Positions 32,313-50,558 of a stretch of 64,000 bases of DNA are shown in pieces (positions within the stretch are counted from its first letter, which is position 1; every line of letters begins with the position of its first letter). The notes below the pieces were generated by a model. The model saw only the letters and a list, made by a program, of their open reading frames with translations. It was not told the DNA's origin and did not search any database. Made by a program: the position numbers and the translations under genes. Source of the DNA: Mercurialis annua (lineage: Eukaryota; Streptophyta; Magnoliopsida; Malpighiales; Euphorbiaceae); NCBI RefSeq assembly GCF_937616625.2, contig NC_065571.1:51569651-51633650 (forward strand), read 5' to 3'.

Positions 32313-33710
32313 GAAATCATTCAAATCCCGAGAGAGGAAAACACCGAAGCCGACGCCATCGCCAAATCAGCGTCAGAACTCGGAGATCTATTCGCTAAAA
32401 TGCAGTTAAAGGAAATTCTCGAATCGCCAAGCACCAGAAAAACAGAAGTCATGGCAATCGAGGAGGCCGACTCCTGGATGACTCCACTGATCAAATATCT
32501 AGACTGCGGCGAGTTACCAACAGACAAAGTCGAATCCATTCGCACCATCAGAAAATCTGCCAACTACTCTTTTCACAACGGAGTTCTTTACCGAACCTCA
32601 TTAACTCATCCATGGTCTAGGTGCGTCTCGCCTCAGACAGGAGAATCCATCTTAAAGGAAATCCACGAAGGAATATGCGGCGCGCACGAAGGAGCAGTCA
32701 CCATAGCAAGAAAAACAATACTCCAGGGATACTACTGGCCGACCATCAAAGAAGACGCAAAAGCATTAGTCAAGAAATGTGATAAATGCCAAAGACACGA
32801 CAACGTCAGTCGTGTACCAGCAGTGCCTCAAGGATCAATGGAAAGCCCATGGCCGTTCGCCACTTGGGGGATTGACATAGTTGGACCGTTCGAAACGGGT
32901 AAACATCAAGTGAAATTCCTAATCGTCGCAATAGAGCACTTCACAAAATGGGTAGAGGTAGCGCCTGTCGCAACCATCACCGCAGCCAAAGTAGAGGAAT
33001 TCTTCAAGAACGAAGTAATATGCCGATTCGGCATACCCCACACTGTAATAGCAGACAACGGCAAACAATTCAATTGCAAGCGGTTCAAGGCATTTTGCAA
33101 AGGACTAATGATCAATTTGAAATTTACTTCGGTGGCGCACCCTCAGACAAACGGAATGACAGAAATCACCAACCGAACCATAGCACAAGGAATAAAAAAG
33201 AGACTTTCTCAGTATAAGGAGAACTGGGCAGAAGAATTATACAGCGTTCTATGGGCATACAGAACAACTCCTAGAAAAGGAACTGGCGAAACACCTTTCA
33301 GGCTCGCCTACGGCACTGAAGCAGTAATTCCAGTAGAAATTGGTATACCCAGTATCAGAGTAAACTATCTAGAAGAAGTAACTAATGAGGCTAGAACAAG
33401 ACTATGTCTAGACCTACTAGAGGAGAGAAGGGATGAAGCGGCAGTCCGAGCCGCTACATACAAGAAGCAAGCTGCAAGATACCATAACAAAAGAATGAAT
33501 TTTAGAGAATTTCAAAGAGGCGATCTGGTCTTACGAAACGCGGAAGTTGGCAGAGGAAACGCAGGAGTAAAGAAAATGCAGGCTAATTGGGAAGGCCCCT
33601 TCATCATAGAAGAAGCTACTGGCAAAGGCGCATATAGACTAAAGACAATAACTGGGTCCATGGTACCCAGATATTGGAATGTAGAACACCTGAGAAAGTA
33701 TTATCAATAA
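32313..33710 (+). pseudogene. Ty3 pol, second part: RNase H end and integrase
   Basis: The same frame as the first part resumes after the TGA with the end of the second RNase H (REENTEADAIAKSA). An ATG at 32400 opens 436 codons. The integrase shows the HHCC zinc-binding module (His in HEGICGAHEG, then KKCDKCQRH), the catalytic core with WGIDIVGPF, VIADNGKQF and NRTIAQGIKKRL after the third acidic residue, and a C-terminal RGDLVLRN and NWEGPFII. No chromodomain is present, as expected for Tat rather than chromoviruses. Translation would need readthrough of the TGA or an internal start. Confidence 0.92.
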
Positions 33711-33713
33711 ATT

Positions 33714-34097
33714 AATTCATGGCATGTACTTATTTCCATTTTTGAAATAAAAGGCGATTTGGCGAAACAAATCTTATAGGCTCGCTCGAGACCTAATACA
33801 TACAATTTAACAAGAGTCGTTTGAATCTTGGTTAAAAATAATTTAGACTCGTCCGAGTCAAATAAATAAAAGGATCCGTTCGGACCTACAAATAAATTAC
33901 ACCAGCAGAAGTTTAGATTAACTTCTCAAAATAACAAATGAGTTTAGATTAACTCTACAACTAAAGAAAAGCAATGGTCAAAAGATCATTATATTAACAG
34001 AAGCAAAATTACAAAGGATCCGCCTACGACCCAATACAAAAATAAGGCAAAAGCAAAAATACAAAAAAGCAAAAATACAGAAAGAAGAAAATAAAAA
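33714..34097. other. Spacer between pol and the antisense gene
   Basis: Non-coding, with short repeats (AGTTTAGATTAACT twice near 33910-33950, and GCAAAAATACA twice near 34050). It holds the 3' ends of the two convergent transcription units, pol and the antisense gene. Confidence 0.5.
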
Positions 34098-35883
34098 TTA
34101 AGCCTTCTTCAGAGCATCTTGCTTCTGCTTATCAAGCTTCGCCTTCACCTCCTTCGCCAAAGAAGCAGGATCCAACTGATTGACTCCAGAAAGATCGACG
34201 CCAGGATTCTGCTCCCGCAGCTTTGCCCCGATCGCCAACCGGTATTGAGTCATGACTTGGGAATAAAAGCTCCCAGAGTCACCCAATCGCCGGCGGAGAC
34301 GCCCCTCTTCTTTCTTCAGATCATCCCTCTCCTTAGTGAGAGCACCTGAAGAAGATTGTAGAGACTCGACTTCCTCGGACAAAGTTCGAACCCGAGCCTC
34401 TAAAGCGGAAATCTCCCGAGTCTTGGCAGATACGGAAGACCTCAGCTGCTGGATCAGACCAGTCGCCTCGCCAGCCTCCTCCTCCATCTTCTGTCTCTCG
34501 GAGAGCCAGGATTCGGAATCCTTCTGAAGCTTCTTCAGTTGATCCACCGCATCCCTTCGGCGGCGCTCCAAAACAGCGATGGACTGGACCACCTGAGAAA
34601 GAAAGCAACAAATAAGAAAAAAGGAGAAGCAAATCATAATATAAAACAAAAAAAAAAAAAAAAAAAGCATACCGAAAAACCGTCGAGACAGGCGAACTCG
34701 GCCAAATTATCGCCATGTTCGCGATCAATGGACTCAATGTCCTCTTTTATCATAATATTCTCCATGCAAGCATGAAGAATGGCAACGTTTGAAAGTCGAG
34801 GCGGATCTTGTGCGTCCGCCCAAGCCGCAAACCGAGGTGCCTCCTCGATAGACACCCCAGAAGATTTCTTCTTCTTGGGACGCTTGGCAGAAGCTCCAGC
34901 CTGGTCCTCAGCAGGACGTTTCTGACCACCGGTAGGCAACCCCTTCAGAGAAGGAGCTGATTCCTTCGAAGGAAGCAAAGGCGACTCAGAAGTCGCAGCA
35001 GGAACTTGATCGCCGGAAGCAGGACCAAGATCCACCGAATCAGGCGTTGGATCCGGTACGGCGATCGTAGACGGATTAGGAACGCCACTGGTGACCTCGC
35101 CCATATCTACAGTCATATCGACATGAAAATTGTCAAGCAAATGTTCAAGAGAAGTCGACATCCTACAAAACAAAAACATAACAACAAAAGATTAGAAAAA
35201 TACCTTCTAAAGGAAGACCCGCCAAAAGTATTTCACGGCGACTCAAATACTGTTCTAAAAGAACGCTGTACTTGGGCTTATCAAAACGACAATCCGACAG
35301 CAAAGACAGGGCGAAGTCCTTCTCCCCATCATCCAGATCAGGTACATTAGTAAGCGAAACCTTACTAGAAGTAAAACTCCGCGAAAAAGAGGAGAAAGAA
35401 GAGTGCTGAACCAAGAAAAACTTAGGGGTCCAACCCTTCAAAGAAGAAGGAAGACTAAAAAGAGATCGATTCGGTCGACCACCAGCAAAAATAAATTCCT
35501 CACCCTTTCGGCGGGAGAAAACATAAAAATAATTAAAAAGAGCAAGCGAAGGCTCCTGCATCCGAACCCTACACTATTCCATAAAAGAACAAAGAAGGCG
35601 AATCGCGTTCGGATGCAGTTGACCCAACGGAACACCTAAATTATGACAGACCTCTACGATTAAAGACTCTAAGGGAAACCTAAGACCCGCTAAAAGCTGT
35701 TCATGAAAAATTACTATCTTAATAGGCGAATCGGTGCTATGATTCGCCCGATACGATTTTGCCGGTCTCAGAATAACATACGACTCAGGAAAGTTAAATT
35801 CCTCGGCATAACAAAGTATCTGCTCTCTTGACAAGGAGCTCCGGGTATATTCTAGCTCGTCGCGAGCACCCTTCGCCCCCCTC
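34098..35883 (-). pseudogene. Antisense gene inside the Ty3 element (Transposase_28-like, PF04195 type), with introns
   Basis: On the strand opposite pol lies a gene with phase-consistent splicing: exon 1 from about 35883 (no in-frame ATG seen) to 35204, intron 35107-35203, exon 2 34673-35106, intron 34593-34672, exon 3 34098-34592. Exon 1 holds the conserved part (LRFPLESLIVEVCHNLGVPL, QLHPNAIRLLCSF, EPSLALFNYFYVF, SLKGWTPKFFLV), the pattern of proteins annotated as putative gypsy-type transposon. Exon 2 has a basic KRPKKKK stretch. Exon 3 is a coiled coil (LERRRRDAVDQLKKL to the end). An in-frame TAG at 35574-35576 interrupts exon 1. The function is unknown. Introns on this strand cannot be removed during retrotransposition of the sense RNA, which explains why they persist. 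Confidence 0.65.
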
Positions 35884-36236
35884 AGTTACTTCTGACATTT
35901 TAAAATTTTTTAAAATGGGGGGGAAACACGGAATGATGATGAAATTAAAACTCTAAAAGATCAAAAGAAAAGAAAAGACGAAGAACAAGACGAAGAACAA
36001 GAAGAACAGAAGGAATAAAATCAAAACTGAAAAACTACCAAGAAATTAAATTAGAGAAAAGGTAAAATACCTCGCAAGCAAATACGCAGGATCAAAAGAA
36101 AGGTAAGGAGCAACTTGAAAACGAGGAATCTTGACAGCAGAAGAAGGAAACCCACAGAAAGCTTGAAGAAATCGAAGGTTAGCAGTTACAGAGAAAGCAA
36201 AGGTTGAAGAAGAAAGAAAATGAAAGAAAATGAGCA

Positions 36237-36244
36237 ATTATATA
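36237..36244 (-). promoter_or_regulatory. TATA box for the antisense gene
   Basis: On the minus strand the sequence reads GCTATATAATTGC, followed downstream by a purine/pyrimidine-rich leader and small open frames (36046-36237). It lies about 350-400 bases upstream of the conserved antisense exon, a plausible promoter position if a leader exon exists. Confidence 0.4.
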
Positions 36245-36460
36245 GCCTACAAATAAGGACCAACTAATAACGCACGAAGACACTTGTCATTCATCCAGTC
36301 ATAACCCTCTACTGATGGGCAACACGTGGCAACGCAGAATCTTACTAAAGATGAAACGTCGCCCACAAACATATGAAACGACTCGCCCGTATAAAAGAAC
36401 TCAGCTCCAAAAGAGCTAAAATCCACTAAGGCATAAATGCCAAACTACTTCAGCTCACTT

Positions 36461-36470
36461 GCGGGGGGGC
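36461..36470 (+). other. Polypurine tract
   Basis: GCGGGGGGGC stands three bases before the 3' LTR and is where plus-strand DNA synthesis would be primed. Confidence 0.7.
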
Positions 36471-36473
36471 TAA

Positions 36474-37061
36474 TGATGGATACCGAATCCTACTGTAAGT
36501 ATAATGGAGCCGAGTTACAGGAGATCTACTCTCAGGTGATACCGGACTCTCCCTGAAGATCCAAAGATATGAAGGAAATGCCGAATCTCTTTAGATTCGG
36601 AGACATAAAGACCGAATCCCGCGTGATCCGCCGAGAGCGCTTCGAGTCCGGGATTCGGGTAAACGATTAAATATGGAAATCTTGTCCTATTTGGATACAA
36701 ACACTACATATGGAAGGATAAGCTCTACTTTAGGAAGATAAGACTATTTAGGAAGACGTTCCTAAATAGGATTCTTATCAGATTAAGGTAGATCCCGACA
36801 AATCAGGAGAATCTCTACGATACGGCCGAATCCCTACAAAGTAGGATTCACCTGCCTAATACAACTCCACTAGGTATATTCGACTACTATAAAAGGAGCA
36901 CGAGGTATGCCTAGAATCACAATTACATTCATATACTCAAAACGCTGCTCAAAGCTCTAAACTGACTTTAGCATCGGAGAGTTAATCGGACAACCACCGT
37001 CCGGTTAGCTTCTACCCTGTTTTGCAGGTTCACTCACCGGTTCAGAAGGCAGACTCCATCA
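36474..37061 (+). repeat. 3' LTR
   Basis: 588 bp, the same length as the 5' LTR. The two differences I saw are both C/T: GAATTCTACT against GAATCCTACT near the start, and TTGGACACAAA against TTGGATACAAA. Confidence 0.95.
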
Positions 37062-37441
37062 TTTATTATTGAATCAACGAATAAATATATCTTATATATA
37101 TATCTTATATTATATTTCGTATAAAATTGTAGACATGTGTTAAGAGAATCAAAATATTATAACAAAATTTAATCTCATTAATCTAATGAATTATAATGAC
37201 CAAGTAATATATTAATAAAGCCATTAATTGCTCTTTCTATAATAAATAAAAGAGCAATTTATGACAAAGTCTTTACCTATTTATTTAAATTCCTTATTTT
37301 CAAAAAAGAGTAATTATCAAATCATAAATGAAAAGGATTTATTTGTAAGGGTAAATTCATTCGAGATTTTATTTGCAAAAAAAAAAAATTATTTCGGCAC
37401 ATTTTGAGTCCATAAATTTTTCGGTTCGAATGGAATTACCC

Positions 37442-38670
37442 TTAATTTAAAGTCGACAATTAAATAAAAATAGAAAATAAATATTCTTAAATGCAAGTAG
37501 TAGATACAAATAGACAGCTAGATCGTTTTGAACAAACGATTCCACAGCTAGATTGTGCTAAGATTTCACTGCAAAGTACATTTTCTTTATAAATAAAAAA
37601 CAATATATTTACTATATGTGCAATAATCACAATTAAAATAGCTACTACCACTTGCACTTCTTTTATGTGCAATAAAGCTTTAATATATTATAAAACACAC
37701 CCTTGATTCCTTTCTTATGATCTGTCCTAGTTTATTAAAATACAAATTTTAGTTCATAATTTTATTTAATGTTTTTGAGATCTCTACCACTTTTATTCAA
37801 AATATTTTACAATATTTATATTTAAATTCGATAATGATACTATCATTCCGAATTTATATATTATAATAGCAATGATAAATAAATTTAGAAAGTGTATATT
37901 TCGATATATCAAAATCTAATGAATATAATAAATTATAGTAAGATCCATTATTATTATCTATACAAATATTTATAAATCTTTTTTATATTAAATAAATAGA
38001 ATCATTTTTAGGATAAAATTCCGATAAATTAGGACGGCCTACAAAGTTTTAGCATCCCACTAGATGATATGAAAATAAAATAGAAACTATATAATAATTT
38101 ATTTGTTTACTTTACTTTTTAATTAATAAATAAAACAAATTATTCAACATTAGTAAATAAATAAGATAATAATAAATGTTCCATACTTTAGAAAGTGAAA
38201 ATAAATAATTGTTGGTCTTATATCCCATCCACCTCCCATCAAGTTATTGTCAATAATCTTATTTACAAGTGAAGTGCCAACCCAAGTGATGGATATATAG
38301 TTATATACTAACATTTTACTTGTCAAAAAAGATCTACAGTAACATTTCTGTTTTCAATTCTTATTAAAAAAAATACTTATTAATATAGAAGGCATATATT
38401 CAGAAAAAATATATAGAAGGCATACTAACTCGTATTTTAAACCAATAAACTATAACTCAAACAATATATAGCGTTATATCAGAACCATGAGATTCAATCT
38501 TACCAGAAACGCTAAAATCTCATCCTTAAATAATGAACAAATAAAAATTCACCCTATAAATAAAGATATTCAAGAATTTTAATTAAAATACAAATTTTAT
38601 GATGCACATCACTATATTAGCAACTGAAGCACACATCTATTTATCAAAAAAATGTACATGTGTGGACAAT
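37442..38670. other. Intergenic, AT-rich, no gene seen
   Basis: About 1.2 kb of AT-rich sequence with no exon-like coding, splice-consistent frame or clear transposon ends. Confidence 0.5.
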
Positions 38671-39030
38671 ATAGGGTTTTTGATATTTGGGTGTTTCAAA
38701 GGCACCCAAATTTCCGGATCAGTGCCTCTTTCGAAAATAATTCCGAATGAGTGTCTGGACCCACATGTTCCGCATTCTAGAAATGCGGAACATGTGGGGT
38801 TCCGCATTCCTAGAATGCGGAACATGTGGGGTTCCGCATTCCTAGAATGCGGAACACCACTAATTTGGGTCAAAATTAGTGGTGTTCTGCATTCTAGGAA
38901 TGCGGAACACCACATGTTCCGCATTTTTAGAATGCGGAACGTCCAGGCACTCTTTTGGAATTAATTCCAAAAGAGGCACAACAATGGAAATTTGGGTGCA
39001 TATGAGGCACCCAAATATCAAAAACCCTAT
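38671..39030. mobile_element. MITE with five 23-bp palindromes at 32-bp spacing
   Basis: The ends are perfect 23-base inverse complements (ATAGGGTTTTTG... at 38671-38693 and ...CAAAAACCCTAT at 39008-39030). Inside are five palindromic units of the form TTCCGCAT-TCCTAGA-ATGCGGAA at 38768-38790, 38800-38822, 38832-38854, 38885-38907 and 38917-38939. Units are separated by nine-base linkers (CATGTGGGG in the left arm, CACCACATG in the right), so the period is exactly 32. The centre is CCACTAATTTGGGTCAAAATTAGTGG, making the whole element a nested hairpin. The target duplication cannot be fixed in the AT-rich flank. It is non-coding. Confidence 0.85.
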
Positions 39031-40256
39031 ATTATATAATAAATTTTTTCATATTCAGTTGAGTAAATAGATATTAATTATAAATAACTTTATGATATTT
39101 ACATGATATTATAATTTTACTATAGCCTTTTAAAGTTGGTGATTTTACCCACCATTTTTTTAATAATTATATCATCTTTTTAAAATTCAACGATTTTTAG
39201 CGGACGTGACCGATAAAACATTTAATAACGTGATATAATTATATTTTTTGTGTAAAATTATGAATTTATTTGAAATCAGTTCTCGTAATGAAACGATGTG
39301 TTTCATAGGTGGATGATGAGTTGTTTTGTCACATGGAATTATGATAATTGTATAGCTTGCCGTTTGCAAAATAAAAATATTGATGGAAATAAAATCGTAA
39401 ACTTTAAAAGAAGTTAATAAAATTATACTAATTTATATAGAATTCATGAGTTATTTATAATTATCATAAAAATAAAAATATTTATCGAAAAGTTGAATAA
39501 AAAAAAGTACTACTACCTATATAACTAACTACTTAAATAATTTGTTTTGAGAAGTGTACTTTCCAAAATTTATGTATTTATGAACCGATTGACACCTATA
39601 TAGTACGTAACTTATATTTATAAATTTATTTTAAAAATTTATAAAAAAGTAAATAAATAAATTTTTATTTTTTATTCAAAGAATTAATTTTTTAAAGTTT
39701 ACATTTAACTAATGATATTTTTATTTTTTAAAAATGTTATTTTATGAAATTTTTTAAAAAATTAATCAATTATAATGTATAATATTTTTAAATTTTACAA
39801 AACATAATATTTCTTTTTAAGATATTTAAGACATTAAAAATACAATAACAACCACCAATAAAAAAAGAGCTCCAAAAAAATATTAACCGAAAAGAGATTG
39901 CTGAGCTGTATCATCTACTTTAGAATGTACAGTACAACCTTTCCACGTCATTTAACCTCGCGGACCGATTACGTGTCAGCTCTTTATTCGTCACCTTCAA
40001 TGAATTTTGTCGCAGAAGATTAATTACTCTTTCTTCCGCATCATCACCTCGTTGTTGCAATAAATGAGAGCTTCACTGTATATTTTTTTTCTAGAGAGAG
40101 AAAGCATTAAAAAAATGTTAGAGAGAGAAAATTCCAATCACTAGAAATCAGCTTCGTACTAAGAGAGAGAAGGAGATAGACATATACTAGTATTCAGATT
40201 CCTAGAGAGAGAAAGTGATTTTTAGAGAGATAAAGTGAGTTCTAGAGAGAGAAAGA
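39031..40256. other. Upstream region of the NDR kinase gene
   Basis: AT-rich and non-coding to about 39890. From 40085 to the ATG the sequence is dominated by GAGAGAGA/AGAGAGAAAG tracts, a purine-rich leader common in plant genes. No clear TATA box was chosen. Confidence 0.5.
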
Positions 40257-47200
<6,944 letters not shown>

Positions 47201-49341
47201 TGTAACGTGAACGTGTTCGTTCCTGCACAATCTAAATCCCGTGTGGGCTGGCGGCCATACGAGTTGCAGAACCGCTGCTCAAGTGTACAGAAGTAACTGA
47301 GAAACTTCACTGGAGCTCGCTGGGTTAACTCGGTAGGTCAAGTAAAAGTTATAGCTGAAAAGCTTTTGTGTAATAGAATTTAGAGCAGACATTTGAAAAT
47401 GAATGCCCTGGCTGCCCAGGTTGGCTGTGGTAAAAACATTGCCTTCTCTAGCGGCAGTTTCTGGTCAGATTTTATATGGAAAACAAACTACTAAGAAACT
47501 CTTAATTATAAATTCCACATTATTGCTTGTGTGCAATTTTTGCAGTCGAATATAATAGTGTTACTGTTGGATACTTGCATTGCATGATTAGATGACAAGA
47601 CATGATTAAATCATAAATTTTGCTAAATATTAAATATATTTTTTAGTAATGAAGTGTCAACAATATATAGTCTAGGTGATGGTGAATAATTAAGAATAAA
47701 AACAAATCAGAGTTAGGTTAAGTTTGATGCATTTTATTCCACACCTATAAAGTAAATTGGGTTTATACCAGATTAGCCACAACACATATATACTTGTTTG
47801 TCACACCCGGATTGAACTGTGCTTAAAATTAATTTTTTATAGACATCTGTCCTAATCAATTACCAAATTCAGGTAAAAATAATACGCATGTAAGCTCGTT
47901 ATACTTTTGATTATTTGACTTCAACAAATTTATCAGCTGCATATTTAAGAGAAAATAAATCATAAGTATGCATTACAATTTGAATAATGTCACCCGGTGT
48001 TTTAAAAACTGGACCGGTGTGATCAACGGTTTCCGGTTCAACTACCAGTTCTCCTTTCAACTTCCGATGAACGGATTAAGTAAAATTGTTAAATATAAGG
48101 TAAACAAATAGATTAAGCATAACGTTTATTTTTTCCAGTTTATTTATATAATCAACATATGCAATGCTTACTATGAAACAAATAGTGTGAAATTTTGAAT
48201 AATTATATTTTGGCCTTTTCTGAAGTACTATATAATTGAATCATAAAAATCAAGAAAATGATCAATATTGATAATTTCCATTTGACATTTAGAGAATCAA
48301 ATCAATTTTTTATTTTTATAAAATATAAAGACGCTCTTTGGATTGAAGAATTTTGAAATCGATGTATTTGACAAAATCAATAGATTTAAAATCCATGAAA
48401 TATAAAATTGATGGATTCACAAATTACATCGTTTGGATAGATAGTAAATTATGGATTTATAGAGATAATTTTGAATAATAAAATATTTAACAATCCATCA
48501 TCTATTAAAAATGGTGGATTTCAACTTTCCCACCTCCTAAGTGGAAAATGAAATGAAGAATTTTGAAGGATGATGGACTATGACAATTCATGAATTCTCA
48601 TCACTTTTTATTATTCCAAATGGATGATTTTGTTTAAATTCATAGATTGTGTAAAATCCATGAATTTTAACCATCCGAATTCTCTCAATTAAAACGGTGC
48701 CAAAGTGTATTTTATCATTTTTTGTTTTTCTTTCCTTTTTTTAAATAATAGTAAAATGGTAACAATATACGACATAACTAATAGAAAAAATAAAAAATAA
48801 AAAATAAAAATAAAGTCAAAATAAAATAAAATAAAATGCTCTAACAATTGCTTTAAATCAATAGTTAAATAAATTAAATTTAACCATAAACATAACATTT
48901 TTCATATCTAAATATTTGAGTCTTTCGATCAATTTTAAACTTTTATACTCCTTCCGTCCCGATTTAAAAGTCCCATTTGCCATTTTGGAACGTTCCATTT
49001 TAAAGTGCGATTTCTACGTTAGAGTATTTTTATATTAATTTTGTGTTTTACGTTTTTTTAAGTCATCTCAAAGAAATTCTATAAAAAATTACACTATTAA
49101 TAATAGGAGCAAAATAAGAAAAAATAAAAATAACATTTTTTTAAAACATTTGTATAAAAACAAACGAGACTTTTAAAATGAGATAAAAGAAGCAAAATAG
49201 ATTTAAATATTATTTAATGTCTTCTCAAATAAATATAATGTTACTAATCTTCTTAAATTGTCATAGTCAAAATTTCAATTAAATCTTTCAATATAATTCG
49301 ATAAAGTAACATTTTATTATTAAATTACAACCAACTATTCA
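47201..49341. other. Kinase 3' UTR and repeat-rich intergenic DNA
   Basis: The first 300-400 bases are the kinase 3' UTR. Further on is a one-ended hAT fragment near 47998 (CGGTGTTTTAAAAACTGGACC, like the element at 25162). About 48340-48690 has many AAATCCATGAAT-type repeats. From 48948 a decayed mariner-like MITE starts (CTCCTTCCGTCCCGATTTAA) with a degraded right end near 49190. No gene is seen. Confidence 0.5.
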
Positions 49342-49663
49342 TCTATACTATATATAAAAGCACGGATGGAGGGGGGACAGACACTTTTACTTAATAGCCC
49401 TTTTTAATTTATTAGTTAATTAGGTATTTTAGTAATTTGCTAATTGACTATAATTAAATAGATTAGAGTTATAATGTAATTAGGATACTAAATAATTTTT
49501 AATCTATACTATATATAAAAGTACGGAGGGGGGGGGGACAGACACTTTTACATAATAGCCCTTTTTAATTTATTAGTTAATTAGGTATTTTAGTAATTTG
49601 CTAATTGACTATAATTAAATAGATTAGAGTTATAATGTAATTAGGATACTAAATAATTTTTAA
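49342..49663. repeat. 161-bp tandem duplication of the Helitron 5' terminus
   Basis: Two copies differ at a few sites (CACGGATGG against TACGGAGGG; TTACTTAATAG against TTACATAATAG). Both begin with TCTATACTATATATAAAAG after an A. Confidence 0.92.
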
Positions 49664-50263
49664 TAATATATAATTGTCGAAAGTTTGTGTTTGAATAACA
49701 CCTTCAGATTTTAAATTGTTGAATCCGTGCAATTGGCAACTGGGTGCCGACATCTTCTTGGCCATAAAATCAATTTATCACGTGTTCAAGACTTGGTATG
49801 AGCATCCCATGCAGGAGTAGGGTGGTAGCAGCTGTTCAAGACGAGATGATAAGGAAATTTGGGCGATAATCAATATTATAGTGACTCAAAGAGACGAAGT
49901 CCAGGAGGTCTTGACCCTAAACATCACTAGAAATTAATCTATTTTCCGCCATTGAAGCCTAAGTAAGGTCTCTTTTTTGTTTATGGCATTGAAGCCTAAG
50001 TATGGTATCCGTCCGGTTTAATAACAATTTATCAATTTTTGGACTCTTAAAATTAAGAATTCAAATCTAATTAGGAATATTATTAAGACAATAACTCTTA
50101 ATTAAAAATTCAAATCTGATTAAGAATATTATTAAGACAATAACTCTTAATATAATTAAGTCAGCTTTTTATTATATATAGAATGTTTCACCTACATATC
50201 CCATTATTCTTTACTTTATTATATAACTATATTATTCTTTTCATCTATCGCATTTATAATACA

Positions 50264-50558
50264 ATGTCGTCGTCTTCCGTTGATACTACGCCGTCGTCTT
50301 CCGTTGATATTCCGTCGTCTTCTTCTATTAATAATGAAAGTAAGTATTTGTATTTTTTTTATTTGCAATAATTTTTTAAATTTATAATAAGTGATTGATT
50401 ATAAAATAATTTTTTTTCCAGCTACAATTAACTCTCTTGAAGTCGGTAATAAAGATTGGAGCATCAAATTTTTAGTTTTTCGCATATGTAATGTTGAAAC
50501 ATTCAAAAATAGCAAACAAGCCAGAAAAATAATATTGATCGATACTAAGATAATTTAA
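50264..50558 (+). pseudogene. RPA1-like OB-fold remnant carried by the Helitron, two exons, 70 aa
   Basis: Exon 1 is 50264-50339 and exon 2 is 50422-50558; the GT-AG intron is phase-consistent. A serine-rich start (SSSVD repeated) is followed by NKDWSIKFLVFRICNVETFK and then KIILIDTKI, like the first strands of a replication protein A DNA-binding domain (W.IKVRV.R.W ... .VL.D). RPA-like genes are a normal cargo of plant Helitrons. The frame stops after about one third of the fold, so it is a fragment. Confidence 0.65.

Larger units (their letters stand above)
29205..37061 (+). mobile_element. Young Ty3/gypsy LTR retrotransposon, Tat-like, gag-less, 7.86 kb
   Basis: The order is 5' LTR, primer-binding site, pol (protease, reverse transcriptase, two RNase H domains, integrase), an antisense gene, polypurine tract and 3' LTR. 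The 5-bp duplication TTTAT is at 29200-29204 and 37062-37066, and the LTRs start TG and end CA. Integrase after RNase H makes it Ty3/gypsy. A second, cellular-type RNase H after the first is the hallmark of the Tat/Ogre/Retand lineage. No gag-like frame lies between the primer-binding site and the protease. I saw only two differences between the 588-bp LTRs, so the insertion is recent. It sits inside the inverted-arm element. Confidence 0.95.
27202..37441. mobile_element. DNA-transposon-like element with about 280-bp inverted arms, split by the Ty3 insertion
   Basis: The region 27202-27480 is the inverse complement of about 37165-37441 with scattered mismatches. Examples are AGAAAGAGCAATTAATGGC at the left against GCCATTAATTGCTCTTTCT at the right, and GCAAATAAGGTCTC against GAGATTTTATTTGC. 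The outer ends are GGGCAATGC and GGAATTACCC, each next to TTAA. Removing the Ty3 element leaves about 2.4 kb. I saw no transposase. A TTAA flank recalls piggyBac-type insertion, but the family is not established. Confidence 0.6.

Noticed and set aside
34634..35179. Antisense exon 2 as an independent gene starting at the ATG at 35160
   Set aside because: The acceptor at 35107/35106 joins it in phase to the upstream exon, and the downstream donor is in phase with exon 3, so a spliced gene explains all three pieces better.
38768..38939. Regularly spaced palindromic repeats resembling a CRISPR array
   Set aside because: The spacers are nine bases and identical or mirrored, the host is a plant, and the array lies within a perfect terminal inverted repeat. 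It is a MITE.
48340..48690. AT-rich block with repeated AAATCCATGAAT motifs as a MITE
   Set aside because: The ends are only weakly complementary and no target duplication was found; left as intergenic repeat.
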